From: Zeugodacus cucurbitae
Lineage: Eukaryota > Arthropoda > Insecta > Diptera > Tephritidae
Reading direction: 5' to 3'
Length of the DNA stretch: 64,000 nt
Assembly (NCBI RefSeq): GCF_028554725.1
Contig: NC_071668.1
Coordinates: forward strand, 17,277,501-17,341,500
Part shown: piece by piece, positions 25,994 through 39,198 of the stretch
Position numbering within the stretch: position 1 is the first letter of the stretch
Layout: each line of letters starts with the position of its first letter
Made by a program: the position numbers and the translations under genes
Notes under the pieces: model-generated
Told to the model about the DNA's origin: nothing
What the model saw: the letters and a program-made list of their open reading frames with translations, nothing else
Databases searched by the model: none

Positions 25994-27997
25994 TATGTAT
26001 TATGTACATATGTTCATACTCACAGTTATGCGTTTTTCAGTAAAGTAAAAAATTCATAAATTTCTGCTCCATTCAATTTGACACAGCTACTTTACAGAAT
26101 GACTGATCGTCGGCTGCTTTTGCGTTTTTTATTAATTTAATTGAAATTTATTGATAGGCCGAGGCGGTATATATATATATTTTTTTAGTTTTTTATTTTT
26201 TATTTTATTTTATGAATCGTACTCCATTTGGCTTGCAAATGCTATATATAAAAAAAAATAAATTATTGAAAAGAATTATGTTGACAGCATTTAATTGTGT
26301 GTATTGTTGTAGTTGACAATATAAGCCGTTGATTATAAATAAGCATAATATGAAGATATGAAATGTGAGATGTGAGATGAGCTTTAAAAAATTATATGAT
26401 CACTGTACACATCTTTTTTCTTTAGAAACCCAAAAGAAGATGTACCTAATTCAAGGTGAGGCATTTTTGTTAATTCAGCGATAAATATGTTGCTCAACAT
26501 ATGCTTACATACATACACACATATTTTATTGTATATAGTTATGGTGAACTTCAGTTATGAGCGCTTAAAATGAAGCATTCACTGTCGCGTACAAAAGACT
26601 TAAGCGACAAACCTCAATGAGTTGCATATACTTAATGCTGTCAACAGGCATCTCCTACAGTTCACTTCAAACTGCTGTGTAGCAAAATAATATATTGAAA
26701 TAACTAATAATGCTGGCGACTAATATAATTTTTAATCTAATTATATACATATGTGTTTGGCATATGGCAGAGAAGGCGGAAAATAAGGTGCGAATATTCA
26801 CATTATGGACGCAGTGCAATTATTCATTAGCGCAACGCAAAAAACAACAACAAAAAATATGCAAAAGGCATATTTAAATTAGAGCGTAAAAGCGGCGTGT
26901 TCATAAACATTAAAGCTTACACACCCATTGTCAGAGAGTTAGCCCACAACAACGCATGTCACAGGCGAGCACTGTAAAGCTGTTTACTACGGAAACGAAA
27001 CACTACACTAAGAAATAGGAGAAAAAAATATATTAAAGAAAAAAATATTAAAAAATACAATATAAAAAATAAAAAAGTTAAGATTTGCACGGGGGTGGCA
27101 ACGATTTTCATATATGCAAATCCACATATACATATGTACATACATTTTCCTCTAAGTGCGAATTTATCTAGAGCACGTTCGCTGTTAAATGCTTAGCATT
27201 TGATATTAATGGTCTTCTCATATTTCTTTTGTATTGCCCACACAGTTTTGTTGTAACATAAAGTTGATTTATGACATGCTTTGGCGCCTGAGATAAATTG
27301 GAAATAAATTTGATTACCTTACTGCAATACATATGCACATATATAAGGCTTCTAAATATTATAGTAATGCGGAGGTAATAAGAAATTTTACATATTCCGG
27401 GAAATAAAAAATTAGGGATTTGGTTGGGTAACAACTTTTTGGATGTCATATCACTGCCACTTAAAGGGTTGAATTCTATATTAAGTATTGTGGACTCTAT
27501 AACAAATATATTAACTTCCGGTATGTAGTTTAAGTTTCAGTATAGTTCATAGACCTTCATGCTTGGGTCATAATTACAAGATAGTGTTATAACATAAAAT
27601 TCATCACGTGTTCTTAGATAGCTTAAAAACTGGAGGTAGGGTCCGTATTTTTTAGTTAACTCCAAGACGCTAATACCAAAACGTAAATACAATCAAAAAT
27701 CCATCAAATTTTGGGCCTAATTATTGAATCCGTTTCGAAAAATGGTTCGATTCGATCGAAAAATTTTACGTCAGAATCATTGAAACCGTATCGAAAATAA
27801 AACTTACGATCTCATTGAACTCACTTACCGACTCAATAAAATACAGTCCTCGGCTAATAGATGTCGCTAATTACGAAATCATTGAATCCTCAATATCGAA
27901 AATTTTGGTCGAAACCTATCCGTTGGTGAGTGAGTTGTAGAAATTTAAAGGAAATAAACCATTTATTTTAGAGACAAGAGACAAAAACAGACAAAAA
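25994..27997. other. Intergenic stretch; nothing recognised
   Basis: AT-rich, with TATATA near 26,170 and ordinary sequence elsewhere. ORFs below 95 codons, none recognised. Confidence 0.3.
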
Positions 27998-29198
27998 CAA
28001 GTAAGGGAGGGCTAAGTTCGGGTGTAACCGAACATTTTATACTCTCGCAATTTATTTATTTAACTTAATTTATATTATATAATACACAATTTGACCCACA
28101 TATTCGTCATATATATTGTATAAGGTCCATTGAAAGTTGGAAACCATAATATTAGGTTAGAAACACCGAGGTCCTCATGTTCGATATATGGGGCATTGAA
28201 AACCTATGGTCCGATTTTGGCAATCTTTAGAATGGGGCTGCCACACTATAAACGTAGTATTTGTGCAAAGTTCTGCACCGATATCTTCACTAGTGCTTAC
28301 TTTATATATTGTAAAGTAAACGATTCAGATCGTCTTCAAAGTCTGGTATATAGGAAGTAGGCGTGGTTGTGAAGCGATTTGGCCTATTTTTACAACATAT
28401 CATTGGGATGTAAGGAAACTATTAAAAACCAAGTTTCATTGAAATCGGTCGAGTGGTTCCTGAGATATGGTTTTTGACCCATAAGTGGGCGACACCACGC
28501 CTATTTTCCATTTTGTAAACAAATCTGAGTGCAGCTTTCATCTGCGATTTCTTATGTGAAATTTAGTGTGTCTGACGTTTTCCGTTAATGAGTTAACCCA
28601 CTTTTAGTAATTTTCAACCTAATTTTTGTATGGGAGGTGGGCGTGGTTATTATCCGATTTCTTTCATTTTTGGACTGTATTAGGAAGGGGCTAAAAAACG
28701 ACTGCAGAAAGTTTGGTTTATATAGCTCTATGGGTTTGCGAGATATGTACAAAAAACTTATTAGAGGACGGGGCCACACCCACTTCCCCAAAAAAATTAC
28801 ATTCAAATATGCCCCTTCATAGTGCGATCCTTCATACCAAATATATTTTCATAGCTTTATTTATGGCTTAGTTATGGCTTTTTATGTGTTTCGGTTTGCG
28901 CCATTTTGTGGGCGTGGCAGTGGTCTGATTTTGCTCATTTTCGAAAGCAACCTTCCTATGGTGCCAAGAAATAAGTGTGCCAAGTTTCATTAAGATATCT
29001 TAATTTTTACTCAAGTTACAGCTTGCACAGACGGACGGACGGACAGACAGACATTCGGATTTGAACTTTACTCGTCACCCTGATCACTTTGGTATATATA
29101 ACCCTATATCTAACTCGTTTAGTTTTAGGACTTACAAACAACCGCTATGTGAACAAAACTATAATACTCTCTTTAGCAACTTTGTTGTGAGAGTATAA
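27998..29198 (-). mobile_element. DINE-1/HINE-like repeat, copy D (near full length)
   Basis: Reverse orientation: CAAGTAAG, hairpin, GAGTATAA inner repeat and conserved body, then the ACGGACGGACGGACAGACAG microsatellite near 29,030-29,050 and the GAGAGTATAA end. 1201 bp, closely similar to copies C and E. Confidence 0.88.
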
Positions 29199-31985
29199 AA
29201 ATTTAACTATGTCCTAAAACCCGAAATTTTCCTTTCCCACAGTTGACACCATATAAATTGTCATAACTTCAAGTGGCTTGAATAAAATTTGATTTGATTT
29301 GTTTACAATAAAAATGCCGATTTATCCAAGTTTTTTTTTATTTATTTACCAAGATTTAGGTACACGTGTTTTCCGCCTCAGATTACAACAAAAGAGGTGA
29401 TAGTGATCTCAAGTTTGGTGATACTTATCGAACCCGCAGACGAAAGCTCTTGACTGCTGACCTTGAAATGGCAATAAATGTATTATTTCAATTATTTTGT
29501 TAATACATGTTGAATTTTTTCTCGAAAGTTGAAAGTGAGTTTGTTACAATTTCATATTTTGACTTAACTGCAGAAGATGTATCACCTGGAAATGCTTTAT
29601 AGATATACAAAGCAGAAGAGTGTGATATCTATATGTGTATGTATATATAGAGGTATATGTCCATTAAATTAAAATGAAAGTCAGCTGAGAAGTGTAATTG
29701 AAATTGAAATTGTTGATTGATGCTTAGTGGCTTTATAAAAACATAACAATAACAATGTTGGCTTTCACATTCAATGGTAAGTGATGATTGGCATTTCATT
29801 TATATCGTATCTATATATATTTACGTACATAAAGATATATAAGAAGACCATTACATCGGTGTCTGTGCTGCTTTCGAATGTACTCAAACCACTTTGTAAC
29901 TGGCGCAAGGTCACCTTTCTTGAAGATTTCATGTTTTTTGGCGATAATTACCATTAGACATTTTGTAACTATAAATGAAATCATCATAATTGATTGCAAC
30001 AAAAAGTGCAGACGGTTTTTTTTGAAATGTGGGTGTTAAAGTGCTTTTAAAATGTTTAAAATTTTGTGTCTTTGTTGTCTGGGAGAAAGGAAGTAATGCC
30101 ATTAAAGTGCAGGTGGATGTTTCTGATGAGTTTTCTTCAGATTTACTTTTGATGCATTAAAGCTTATGTAGATCTGGGGTAGCTTCGTTGTAAATATTGG
30201 TTTTTCAATATTTTTTTTTAATCATTAAGTCATCTAAACCTTTAATACTTCTCAAGAAAAATACTGTCAAAAATCGAGAGAGGAAATGGGTATTGATCTT
30301 CCTCGATAAATACTTTGGTCCCAAGTTCACCTTCGATATCCTGTCGTCACTCGACAAGCAACGTCTAACTCCTGAGTGAAAATTATAGTTGACCTTATTC
30401 ATTTAAAAAGCTTTTTTTTTTTACAGATCAACCTGGAACAGATCAACCTGGATTAACCAATCCACAGTTTAGGAATAATGAAGTTCAATTTCTGGCACTG
30501 CTTTGGCACCTTCAATTTCCATCATTGGTTCACATCTCATTTAACTATAAAATTATATAATTTTATAAGAATAAAAAGACACCTCCCCTCCCCAACTATT
30601 TGGCCAAAAACCCCATCTCTCTCTATCTCCCAAACAATTATGTTCTAAATACTAATCCATTTTGACTTGTTCATGCGTATCACATGCGAAGCATAAAAAT
30701 CAGCGGCAATAGTAATAAAAATCAAGTTTCAAATTAAACATGTCAGCACCATAAAAATTTCGCGCGAACTACACATGTACCACTACCTACATACTATGAG
30801 TTTCTATAAAATTATCTGCACCATTCTGGACAGCTTAGAATAAGCCAACACCCTCCTTGTCAAGCTAAAGAAATATGCAAAAAACGGGCAGAAACCAATA
30901 AAAAGACACGCCACCGCTTGATTGCGCGCTTATTTGTAGTAATAAAAATAATAACAACAACAACAATTAATAGTAAGTGTACAATGGCAATTTTTTATTA
31001 TTTTTCTTCAATTTATTATATAACACTTTAATTATTATTTTCTAACCACATAATTGTTCTCGATAATATTATAGTTTTTTTGTGGTTCTTTGCCAATTTG
31101 CAGCAGATTTTTATGTACAAAGTGCGCTTGTTTGGTTATATTATTTTATTTTTAACGTCTATGTTTTTCTTTATTTCTTATTTATTTTAATTGGTAAAAT
31201 TATTTCGCAATATTTCAGTTTAATTATGGCACGTTTCAGCCAAATTGACACTAATTAAATTGGTTTATTGGTTGTTAGACTCCGAATGACCAAACGAGAA
31301 CTTTTTTTGCAAACAGAAATAGAGAATCAGAGTTTTAGTCCTTTCTAGCAATCGATTTAAAAAAAAAATTGGCATTGTTCGAGGCAGAGATGGAAACAAA
31401 GTTGGTGCATACTGACCCATTCAAAAGAGTTAGAGCTCGGAGTTGTTTTGAGAAGGAAATTCGACTAGACAAAGCAATTCTAAAAATAATTTGAAAATGT
31501 TTGAAGATATATATGTAAATGCTTATGCGCAAATTACTGTAATAATCTGTAATACCCCGTCTTAAACCTTTCTGTATTATTAACCGCTGTCTTAGCTGTG
31601 CTCTTTATGACAGAAATTATAACCTCATATCCCCTTCCTTAGAACAATCAGTAAGGATTAAAAATAGTACTATATTTCGGAGATAATATATTTACTTTTT
31701 TTCTCTCTCCTTTCAGAATATCGTACATATGGATATTATCTCGAAATCCTACTCAACTACTGGTAAGTTTTGTTATTCATCATATAATTCAAGACAGCTA
31801 TATCCTTAGATCTAGAGACAAATGATAATTTATTTGATACTAACTATGAAATCGGACTTGTTTGGGATCTGGATCGAACTTGTTTTCATACAATTTGTAG
31901 TATTGTTCCTTCTCAAGTTGTTAGAAAACGAACATCTCATTAGAAATTGCCGAACAAAGAAGTAGGGTGATAAGCAATGAGTCAC
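29199..31985. other. Intergenic stretch; nothing recognised
   Basis: AT-rich DNA with short ORFs only. A stretch near 30,425-30,450 has a small direct repeat (CAGATCAACCTGGA). No gene is seen. Confidence 0.3.
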
Positions 31986-31989
31986 ATTA

Positions 31990-32220
31990 TTGAGCGAACG
32001 GTTATTTCAGGCCATATATGAAGTTCGAACAATCCTAAAGAATCTCGACAAGGCCCCTTACATCAAAAAATACTTACTGTCTCCAGCAGTAGCATGTATA
32101 TTTGGTCGATACTTTATTAAATCTGTACTTGAAGCCGATGGTGAGCAGTACAGCCGAATGTTTGACGACGATCTATTGGTTCCCCAAGTCATCATAAAAA
32201 TATTGAATCAATCTCAATAA
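31990..32220 (+). pseudogene. Possible highly decayed mariner-type transposase core
   Basis: The 76-codon ORF contains YFIKSVLEADGEQYSRMFDD and LLVPQV, which resembles the block between the first and second catalytic residues of DD41D transposases (GPYFFKD...VNGDRYRSML). No catalytic motif survives, so this is a weak call. Confidence 0.3.
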
Positions 32221-32305
32221 ATAGATCTTTATTTTGATGGACGACTTTCATGGGTGCTTATGAGATGTCCTCACAGTTGCCAAATGCCCGAAATTCTAAT
32301 GAAAA

Positions 32306-32699
32306 CAAGTAAGGACACGATAAGTTCGGCTGTAACAGTAATTTTATAATTTCGCAATTTGATGAGACCCACATATTCGGCATAAAGTCCTCTAGAATAA
32401 GGAAAATTATTATATATGAATACTTAATATATGGAAGCTGGGACCGATTTCAACTATTTTTGCCACTAAGCTGCATTAAATCCAATATTTTACGTTCACT
32501 TATTTTTTCTAAGATATCTCACATACTAACTGATATATGCAGTATAAAGTCCACGGGAAGTTTGTAAATCCGTATATGAGGTATATGGGGGCTAGATGAA
32601 GTGATGATCCTATTTTGCCCATTTTTGACATAGTTGTGCAAAGTTTTATTCCGATATCTTCACTGGTGCTTAATTTGTAGCAACATATTGCGAGACTCT
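32306..32699 (-). mobile_element. DINE-like repeat, copy F (short, different subfamily)
   Basis: It begins CAAGTAAGGACACGATAAGT and ends with a degenerate GCAACATATTGCGAGACTCT, the reverse of the 5' end. The interior differs from copies C-E and has a large deletion. It lies head-to-tail with copy E, eight bases away. Confidence 0.65.
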
Positions 32700-32707
32700 A
32701 AAAATAA

Positions 32708-33945
32708 CAAGTAAGGAAGGGCTAAGTTCGGGTGTAACCGAACATTTTATACTCTCGCAATTTATTTATTTAACTTTCTTTATATTATATAATACACAAT
32801 TTGACCCACATATTCGTCATATATATTGTATAGAGTCCATTGAAAGTTGGAAACCATAATATCAGGTTAGAAGCACCGAGGTCCTCGTGTTCGATATATG
32901 GGGCCTTAAAAACCTATAGTCCGATTTCGGCGATTTTTAGAATGGGGCTTCCACACTATTAACATAGTATTTGTGCAAAGTTCTGCACCGATATCTTCAC
33001 TAGTACTTACTTTATATATTGTAAAGTAAACGATTCAGTTCGTCTTCAAAGTTCTGGTATATAGGAAGTAGGCGTGGTTGTGAAGCGATTTGGCCTATTT
33101 TCACAAAATATCATTGGGATATAAGGAAACTCTTACAAAACAAGTTTCATTGAAATCGGTCGAGTAGTTCCTGAGATATGGTTTTTGACCCATAAGTGGG
33201 CGACCCATTTTCCATTTTGTAAAAAAATCTGAGTGCAGCTTTCATCTGCCATTTCTTATGTGACATTTAGTGTTTCTGATGTTTTTCGTTAGTGAGTTAA
33301 CCCACTTTTAGTAATTTTCAACCTAACTTTTGTATGGGAGGTGGGCGTGGTTATGATCCGATTTCTTTCATTTTTGGGCTGTATTAGGAAGTGGCTAAAA
33401 AAAACGACTGCAGAAAGTTTGGTTTATATAGCTCTATTGGTTTGCGAGATATGTACAAAAATCCTATTTGGGGCAGGGCCACGCCCACCTCCCCAAAAAA
33501 ATTACATCCAGATATGCCCCTTCATAGTGCGATCCTTCATACCAAATTTTATTCTATAGCTTTATTTATGGCTTAGTTATGGCACTTTATGTGTTTTCGG
33601 TTTTCGCCATTTTGTGGGCGTGGCAGTGGTCCGATTTTGTTCATTTTCGAAAACAACCTCCTCAGGGTGCCAAGAAATAACTGTGCCAAGTTTCATCAAG
33701 ATATCTTAATTTTTACTCAAGTTACAGCTAGCACGGACGGACGGACGGACGGACGGACGGACAAACGGACGGACAAACGGACGGACGGACAGACAGACAT
33801 TCGGATTTGAACTCCACTCTTCACCCTGATCACTTTGTTATATATAACCCTATATCTAACTCGTTTAGTTTTGGGTGTTACAAACAACCGTTATGTGAAC
33901 AAAACTATAATACTCTCTTTAGCAACATTTGTTGCGAGAGTATAA
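32708..33945 (-). mobile_element. DINE-1/HINE-like repeat, copy E (full length, expanded microsatellite)
   Basis: 1238 bp. All parts are present: CAAGTAAGGAAG end, hairpin, body, an expanded GGAC/AAAC tetranucleotide array at about 33,736-33,800, and the GTTGCGAGAGTATAA end. This microsatellite is the longest of any copy here and creates an apparent TDGRTDGR protein repeat that is not a gene. Confidence 0.9.
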
Positions 33946-34179
33946 AAAGCAGACAATACTTTAAAAATAGTACCAATTAACTGCAAAATGAGTAATAATA
34001 TTTTAGATGCAACCGGCAAGTCTTTTTAGAGACAAAAGTAGAGAAGTAGTCTTAGAGGTCAAAGTAGAGATTCGTGGGAAAGCTCCTATCGACGACTATT
34101 GGGGAACATACGATTTGTTAGATAGTCTCGATATTGATTTTGAGGTTAGATCCAACCAATCAAAAATATTGTAGATATA

Positions 34180-34475
34180 GTAAATATATTAAAGAATACT
34201 CAGTTTAAATTTGAAGTCGATCGGTCAATTTCTCGTTGAGTTATGATGTCAGCAATTTTGAGAAATGTCGTTTCGAGAAAAACGCGCTTAAAGTTTCGAC
34301 TATAGCGGTTTATACCTGTGAGCGGTATTTCTGTAGAACACTGGCATTCAAAAACTATTCAAGATTCGACCTTGCCAATTTCAAGGAAAATTTTTGAAAA
34401 TATAAACTATCGAGTAAGAAAAAAAATAGATTTTTTGAAAGTGTCACACTGGTTTAGCGCCTTAAATCTCGCAGT
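34180..34475 (-). repeat. Old dispersed repeat R1, uninterrupted copy
   Basis: Reverse complement of the copy at 23.27-23.88 kb. Here the segment GTTCTACAGAAATACCGCTC and its neighbours, replaced by the Jockey-like insert in the other copy, are present. Confidence 0.65.
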
Positions 34476-35430
34476 CTAATTGAGGCAATTATTTCGTTTT
34501 AGAAGCTGATATAGATAAATTGTTTCGACAAACTTCGATCTCATAGCAGTCGTAGAAAAATATATTCATTACTCTCCAACTTATCAACACACCCTCGTAC
34601 TTCTTTCATTTTCGCTGTCAAATTGGCATGCGTAATAGGTTTTTTTTTCTCAACTGACACGCTTTAATTTACCAATACATAATATGTTTTAGCTATAATA
34701 AATTGAACTCTATTATTTATTGATTTTGCTTATTTTTCGCCTCGAGCTAGCCGCACAGTTTTTTTTCAGTTTCGGAATTCGCGAAAAAGAAATCGAAAAG
34801 TGCTCTTAATTCAACTAATGATTCTTAAGCATTTAAAGCACTTTTATGAAGCCAACCTGTTTACGAATACATTATTTCGGCAATTTGTTGTTGTTTTCTT
34901 CAAATTTTTTTTTCGATATTTCTCAAATCAGCATAACCGATGACGTTGGAATGCGGCGCTTATTATAATAAATGTTTGTCACCTAAACAAATAGTGGCAA
35001 TAGAATAGCGAAAAACGTAGATCAAAATGGTTAACAGCAGTCAGATCATTAAAATCAGATCAATTAGTTTGGTAGAATTCCATTTTGGCGTAAATTAATT
35101 TATTGCGTAATAATTTAAAGTACTTTTTTATGAATTGACTTCCTTATTGAAAGTACAGAGGTCACTCAATATCTTTAGTGAATACGTATTTGTAACTATA
35201 TATGCATAATTTGAAGTCATTAACCTCATTGGCAGTTATTGTTCGTTGAGATAGGGTTGTTCGTTTCTTTTGAGCCTACTTCGTTGCGTATAAATTTCTA
35301 GACCTTAGATATATCGATCCATGCGATAAACGTAGTTGACAGCGATGGGTACCGTTTGTTTCGGCAATTACATCTTCATTGTCGTAGAACTAATTCTATC
35401 AATGTATTTGCGTGATCCCATCCTTCTAAC
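34476..35430. other. Intergenic stretch; nothing recognised
   Basis: AT-rich sequence with no ORF of note. Confidence 0.3.
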
Positions 35431-35435
35431 GTTCC

Positions 35436-36195
35436 AATGGACCCTATATATAATACTCGCTTTTAAGGGATTTTCTATTTTGAAGGTAGATATTCAGCTT
35501 ACACAGCCGTATTAGTTTTGCGGGGATACCAAATTCAGATATCGCGGCATAAAGGCAGTCAAAGGGGTCTCCCTTTTTGTGTATTGGGCAGAGTACACTG
35601 AGATTCCAATCGTCAGGCATGCTTTCTTCCGACCATATTCTGCAAAGAAGCTGATGCAAGCACCTTATCAGCTCTTCGCCGCCGTATTTGAATAGCTCGG
35701 CCGGTAATCCATCGGCCCCGCCGCCTTATTGTTCTTCAAGCGGATAATTGCTATTCAAATTTCTTCACGGTCCGGCAATGAAACATCTGCGCCATCGCCG
35801 TCGATTGGGGAATCGGGTTCGCCATCTCCTGGTGTTGTACTTTCACTGCTATTCAGCAGGCTGGAGAAGTGTTCCCTCCACAAACTCAGTATACTCTGGT
35901 CATCAATAACTAGATCACCTCTGGGGCTCCTACAGGAGTGTGCTCCGGTCTTGAAGCCTTCAGTTAGTCGCCGGATCTTTTCGTAAAATTTTCGAGCATT
36001 ACCCCTGTCGGCCAGCTTGTCAAGCTTTTCATACTCACGCATTTCGGCCTCTTTCTTTTTTTGTCAGCAAATGTGTCTCGCTTCAATCTTCAGCTCTCGG
36101 TATCTTTCCCATCCCGCTCGTGTTGCGGTCGATCGCAACATTGCGAGGTAGGCAGTATGTTTTCTCTCCACTGCGAGACGACAATCCTCATCATA
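35436..36195 (-). pseudogene. LINE polyprotein fragment: linker and reverse transcriptase start
   Basis: Minus-strand frames read DEDCRLAVERKHTAYLAML, GWERYRELKIEA, then MREYEKLDKLADRGNARKFY, SLWREHFSSLLNS, then LHQLLCRIWSEESMPDDW and LSVLCPIHKKGDP of the reverse transcriptase domain. A deletion jumps from there to LYAAISEFGIPAKLIRLCK, removing several RT blocks; frameshifts also occur. Fits an RTE-like or related LINE. Confidence 0.8.
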
Positions 36196-36199
36196 TTTT

Positions 36200-37400
36200 C
36201 ACTTTTGCTAAATCGACATATATTTGAAGAGCTCCCAATAATGTTGAGGACACCCCTGTGATATATGTAGTGTGCCAGAAAATACACTGGACATCTATTT
36301 TAGAAAGGTTAATAAAGCCATCTATCGACTGGTCGAGTTTTTGGAATTTTACATTCTAGAATCTGACATGCGTACCACTGAGATCATTTATTACTTATAA
36401 CAAATGAACCAAGAGAACTCTTTGACAGACAGTTTCAGCATTGTGAACAGAGATTCTTGAGTAGTTCCTCTGTGGACAATATCTTAATCGAAAAGGCGAT
36501 ACTGTACAATGAAATCTAGGTCCACTATTTTCGGTAGTTCTTACTCAAAGTTTCGAAATTTTGAAAGTCATTTTACATTGATTTTAGAATCAGTGCCCTT
36601 GATATTCCATATCTGCTAATGAAATATACTATCTCTTATACTCTTATCTCTTATACTTTAAAGAACTATAAATGCCTTTACAGGACAACATTAAGGAAGT
36701 GAAGGAAGGTGTTTTTTTCATTAATGCTACAGTAACAGCCAGTGCTGAATTAAGCCAGCGCCTGTAGAAAATACTGTCAAGAGGCTCTTGGTTAGCTATA
36801 GGTTCCAAACCAAAACTGTTACAAATAAACTTTTGTGGATTTAATATGGGCAAATAACTCTTAGTACAGCACTCTGCTTTTTGTTCCACGTTATTGAGAA
36901 TGTTTTCATATATAAGCGCCTTCGTAGCATCAGATCGGTAGGGCCACCTAGCGTCCGATAACTTTTCGAAATCGGTATTTTTTAACTAAAATAAAAAAAA
37001 GTAAAATATTTCAATGTATTCGTAAGAAGACTCCATCGATAGGTAGAAGCCGTAAAAAATGCATAGATGCTTCTGTAATGAAGTCTGCAACGCACTTAGC
37101 ACTAATTCTGCTGAAAACATTCCAGGAGCAGCCTCCCAATTTTGCGATAAATTGCTATTTTTTACGATTGGACACTGGAGTGCATTTGCTATTTTCGCTA
37201 CGTGTCTAATCCGACACTGGTAACAGCTGAAGAAGAGACCGGTTTGCGACATAATGGTCTATGAGATGATATTGGACAAATTGTATTTATATTTGAAATA
37301 CTGTTATTCCTTAAATATTCGGGGTATGAGTTGAAATTGGTTCTGAGATCTCTGTTGATGTTTGAGATATCTAACAGAGACATTAGTTAATGACGTTCAA
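36200..37400. other. Intergenic stretch; unrecognised ORFs
   Basis: Two minus-strand ORFs (36,889-36,644 and 37,252-36,986; 81 and 88 codons) give no recognisable product. They may be decayed mobile DNA. Nothing else is seen. Confidence 0.3.
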
Positions 37401-37858
37401 AAGGGTTTTATGTGAGAAAAAGGCGTGGTCGCATAAAGATCTAGTCTATTTTCAAAACGTATCAAGAGGACATTACGGAAATGTTGTCTGCGGCCTACAT
37501 CTAGTTGTAAATTTTAAATCTGCGGCTCTCTGTGTCAGACTTTGGGCTCGAAACTCAAGCGCTTACTGAGTTATAACACCTTCGATAAGTTTGTGGGCAT
37601 AACAATTATTTAAATTGGATCTTGATGAAGATTAGGGGTTTAAAGTGAACTTCCACTAAAATTAGAAACCTTTTAGTTAGGATAGCTCGGATCGTTGGAT
37701 GAACGGATTGTCAGATGGGCTTCCGGAAACCATTCTATCTATTTTTTTATACATATTAACAAACATACATATATCAATTCAGATCAGGTTTAGGTGTATT
37801 AAACCGTTAGTTGAAAAAAACTGTGATACCTTAGTGCAATATATTGCGAAGGTATAAA
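37400..37858 (-). mobile_element. Very diverged DINE-like remnant (copy G)
   Basis: Features are the AAAGGCGTGGTCGCATAAAG and CTATTTTCAAAACGTATCA words that correspond to parts of copies C-E, and an end GATACCT...TGCGAAGGTATAAAAA that mimics the 5' subterminal repeat. Much of the body no longer aligns by eye. Confidence 0.4.
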
Positions 37859-37859
37859 A

Positions 37860-38770
37860 AGGGTGTGACCACTGACATATGCAGCGCTAGTGGCCAATAA
37901 ACTCTGCACTGTCAATGCAAATATATTATCGAACAAAATTTATTTTATACAGAAATTAATATATGCAATAATATTATATACATACATATGTATATGTGTA
38001 TATATGCATATATATTTATTAACGCATACTAATTTAGTGAGTTAATTTTCCTGTCTGAACTTGGCAGCATGTCAAATGTGTGCATTATTTAATGTCATAC
38101 ATTTCAAATGCAAACATACAAAGGAACATATATTTTATATTTGCTAATTTTTTATTTTTTTTTTTCTGTTTGCCATGCTTATTAACATATTTTCAAAACT
38201 CACATATTTTGATTAAAAATCAATTAAGCATTATAAATTTAAAAAAATCACCAGTATTATGCGCATAACTTGCCAACTACAAACCGGTAAATTTCTAAAA
38301 AAAACGCTTGTTTCGATTCCACACTTTTTATTGTTTTTGTTTTTGTATTTATTTGCATGTGTGCACAAGCAGTTGTTGTACATTGAATTACATATTTTAA
38401 AAATTGTTTACATAAATTGTTGTTGTGTTGCGTTTTTCTGTTTCACTTTATTTTTATTTTTTTGCTTTTATTTATTATTTTTTTATTTATTTTTACTTGC
38501 ATGCATATAGTTAATATATCAGTTATACTATAGTTTAACACGCTCCATATATTTATTTAGTACACTTCGTGCGCGCACAAGCGACACTTTGCAACCTCTG
38601 CCAGCGCGTGTGTGTTTGTGTACATTTATGTATGTGTGTGTGTTTTTTCGTTTATGAAAAATTTATACTACATTATTGACTAAATTTAATAAAAATCCTC
38701 ACTATTTAACGCTATGTGATTCGTTACACTTTCCACTTCGAAACTCTTCACTCTTGCCAATTGATGAATC
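37860..38770. other. Intergenic stretch downstream of Atg4; nothing recognised
   Basis: Very T-rich plus strand with ATACATATG and GT microsatellite-like runs (38,605-38,645). The ORFs here encode low-complexity Phe/Leu strings and are not credible. Confidence 0.35.
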
Positions 38771-38774
38771 TCGA

Positions 38775-38780
38775 TTTATT
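38775..38780 (-). terminator. Candidate Atg4 polyadenylation signal (AATAAA)
   Basis: This is the nearest exact minus-strand AATAAA I found downstream of the Atg4 stop codon, about 420 bases away. The intervening sequence is AT-rich and would be 3' UTR. Weaker variants could be used instead. Confidence 0.3.
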
Positions 38781-39198
38781 AGCTGTCAAGTATGCTTATT
38801 AGCTGTCAGTAGACTTTCTCTAAATTTTTTGTGACACGCTGCTTACTTTTGTTGTTGTTATAAATAAAAAGCATTGACTTAAACTTAGTGTTAGTAAATT
38901 TTTATATATATGTATATATATATACATATATAAGCAGCTGTATATTTACATTTTGTTAGGTGTGCTTTTTTATATAGTGTATCAAAAGGATATATATATA
39001 ACTAACAGTATTGCAAATTATAAAAATTAATTACATATATAAATTAAAATGCTGTCTTTCTCTTGCACATTGCATTTCGTACAGTACACATTACTGTTTT
39101 TGTTTTTGTTATTTTTTTTTTTTGTAATTTTTGTTTTATAGAAAAAGACACTTTTAAGATTCGTTTTGCTTCTATTTAGTATAACGTTTTTCCTTAGA

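Noticed and set aside
33589..33810. ORF with TDGRTDGR-like protein repeats
   Set aside because: It translates the tetranucleotide microsatellite within a DINE-like element.
36644..37252. Two minus-strand ORFs of 81 and 88 codons
   Set aside because: No recognisable motif; surrounded by decayed repeats.
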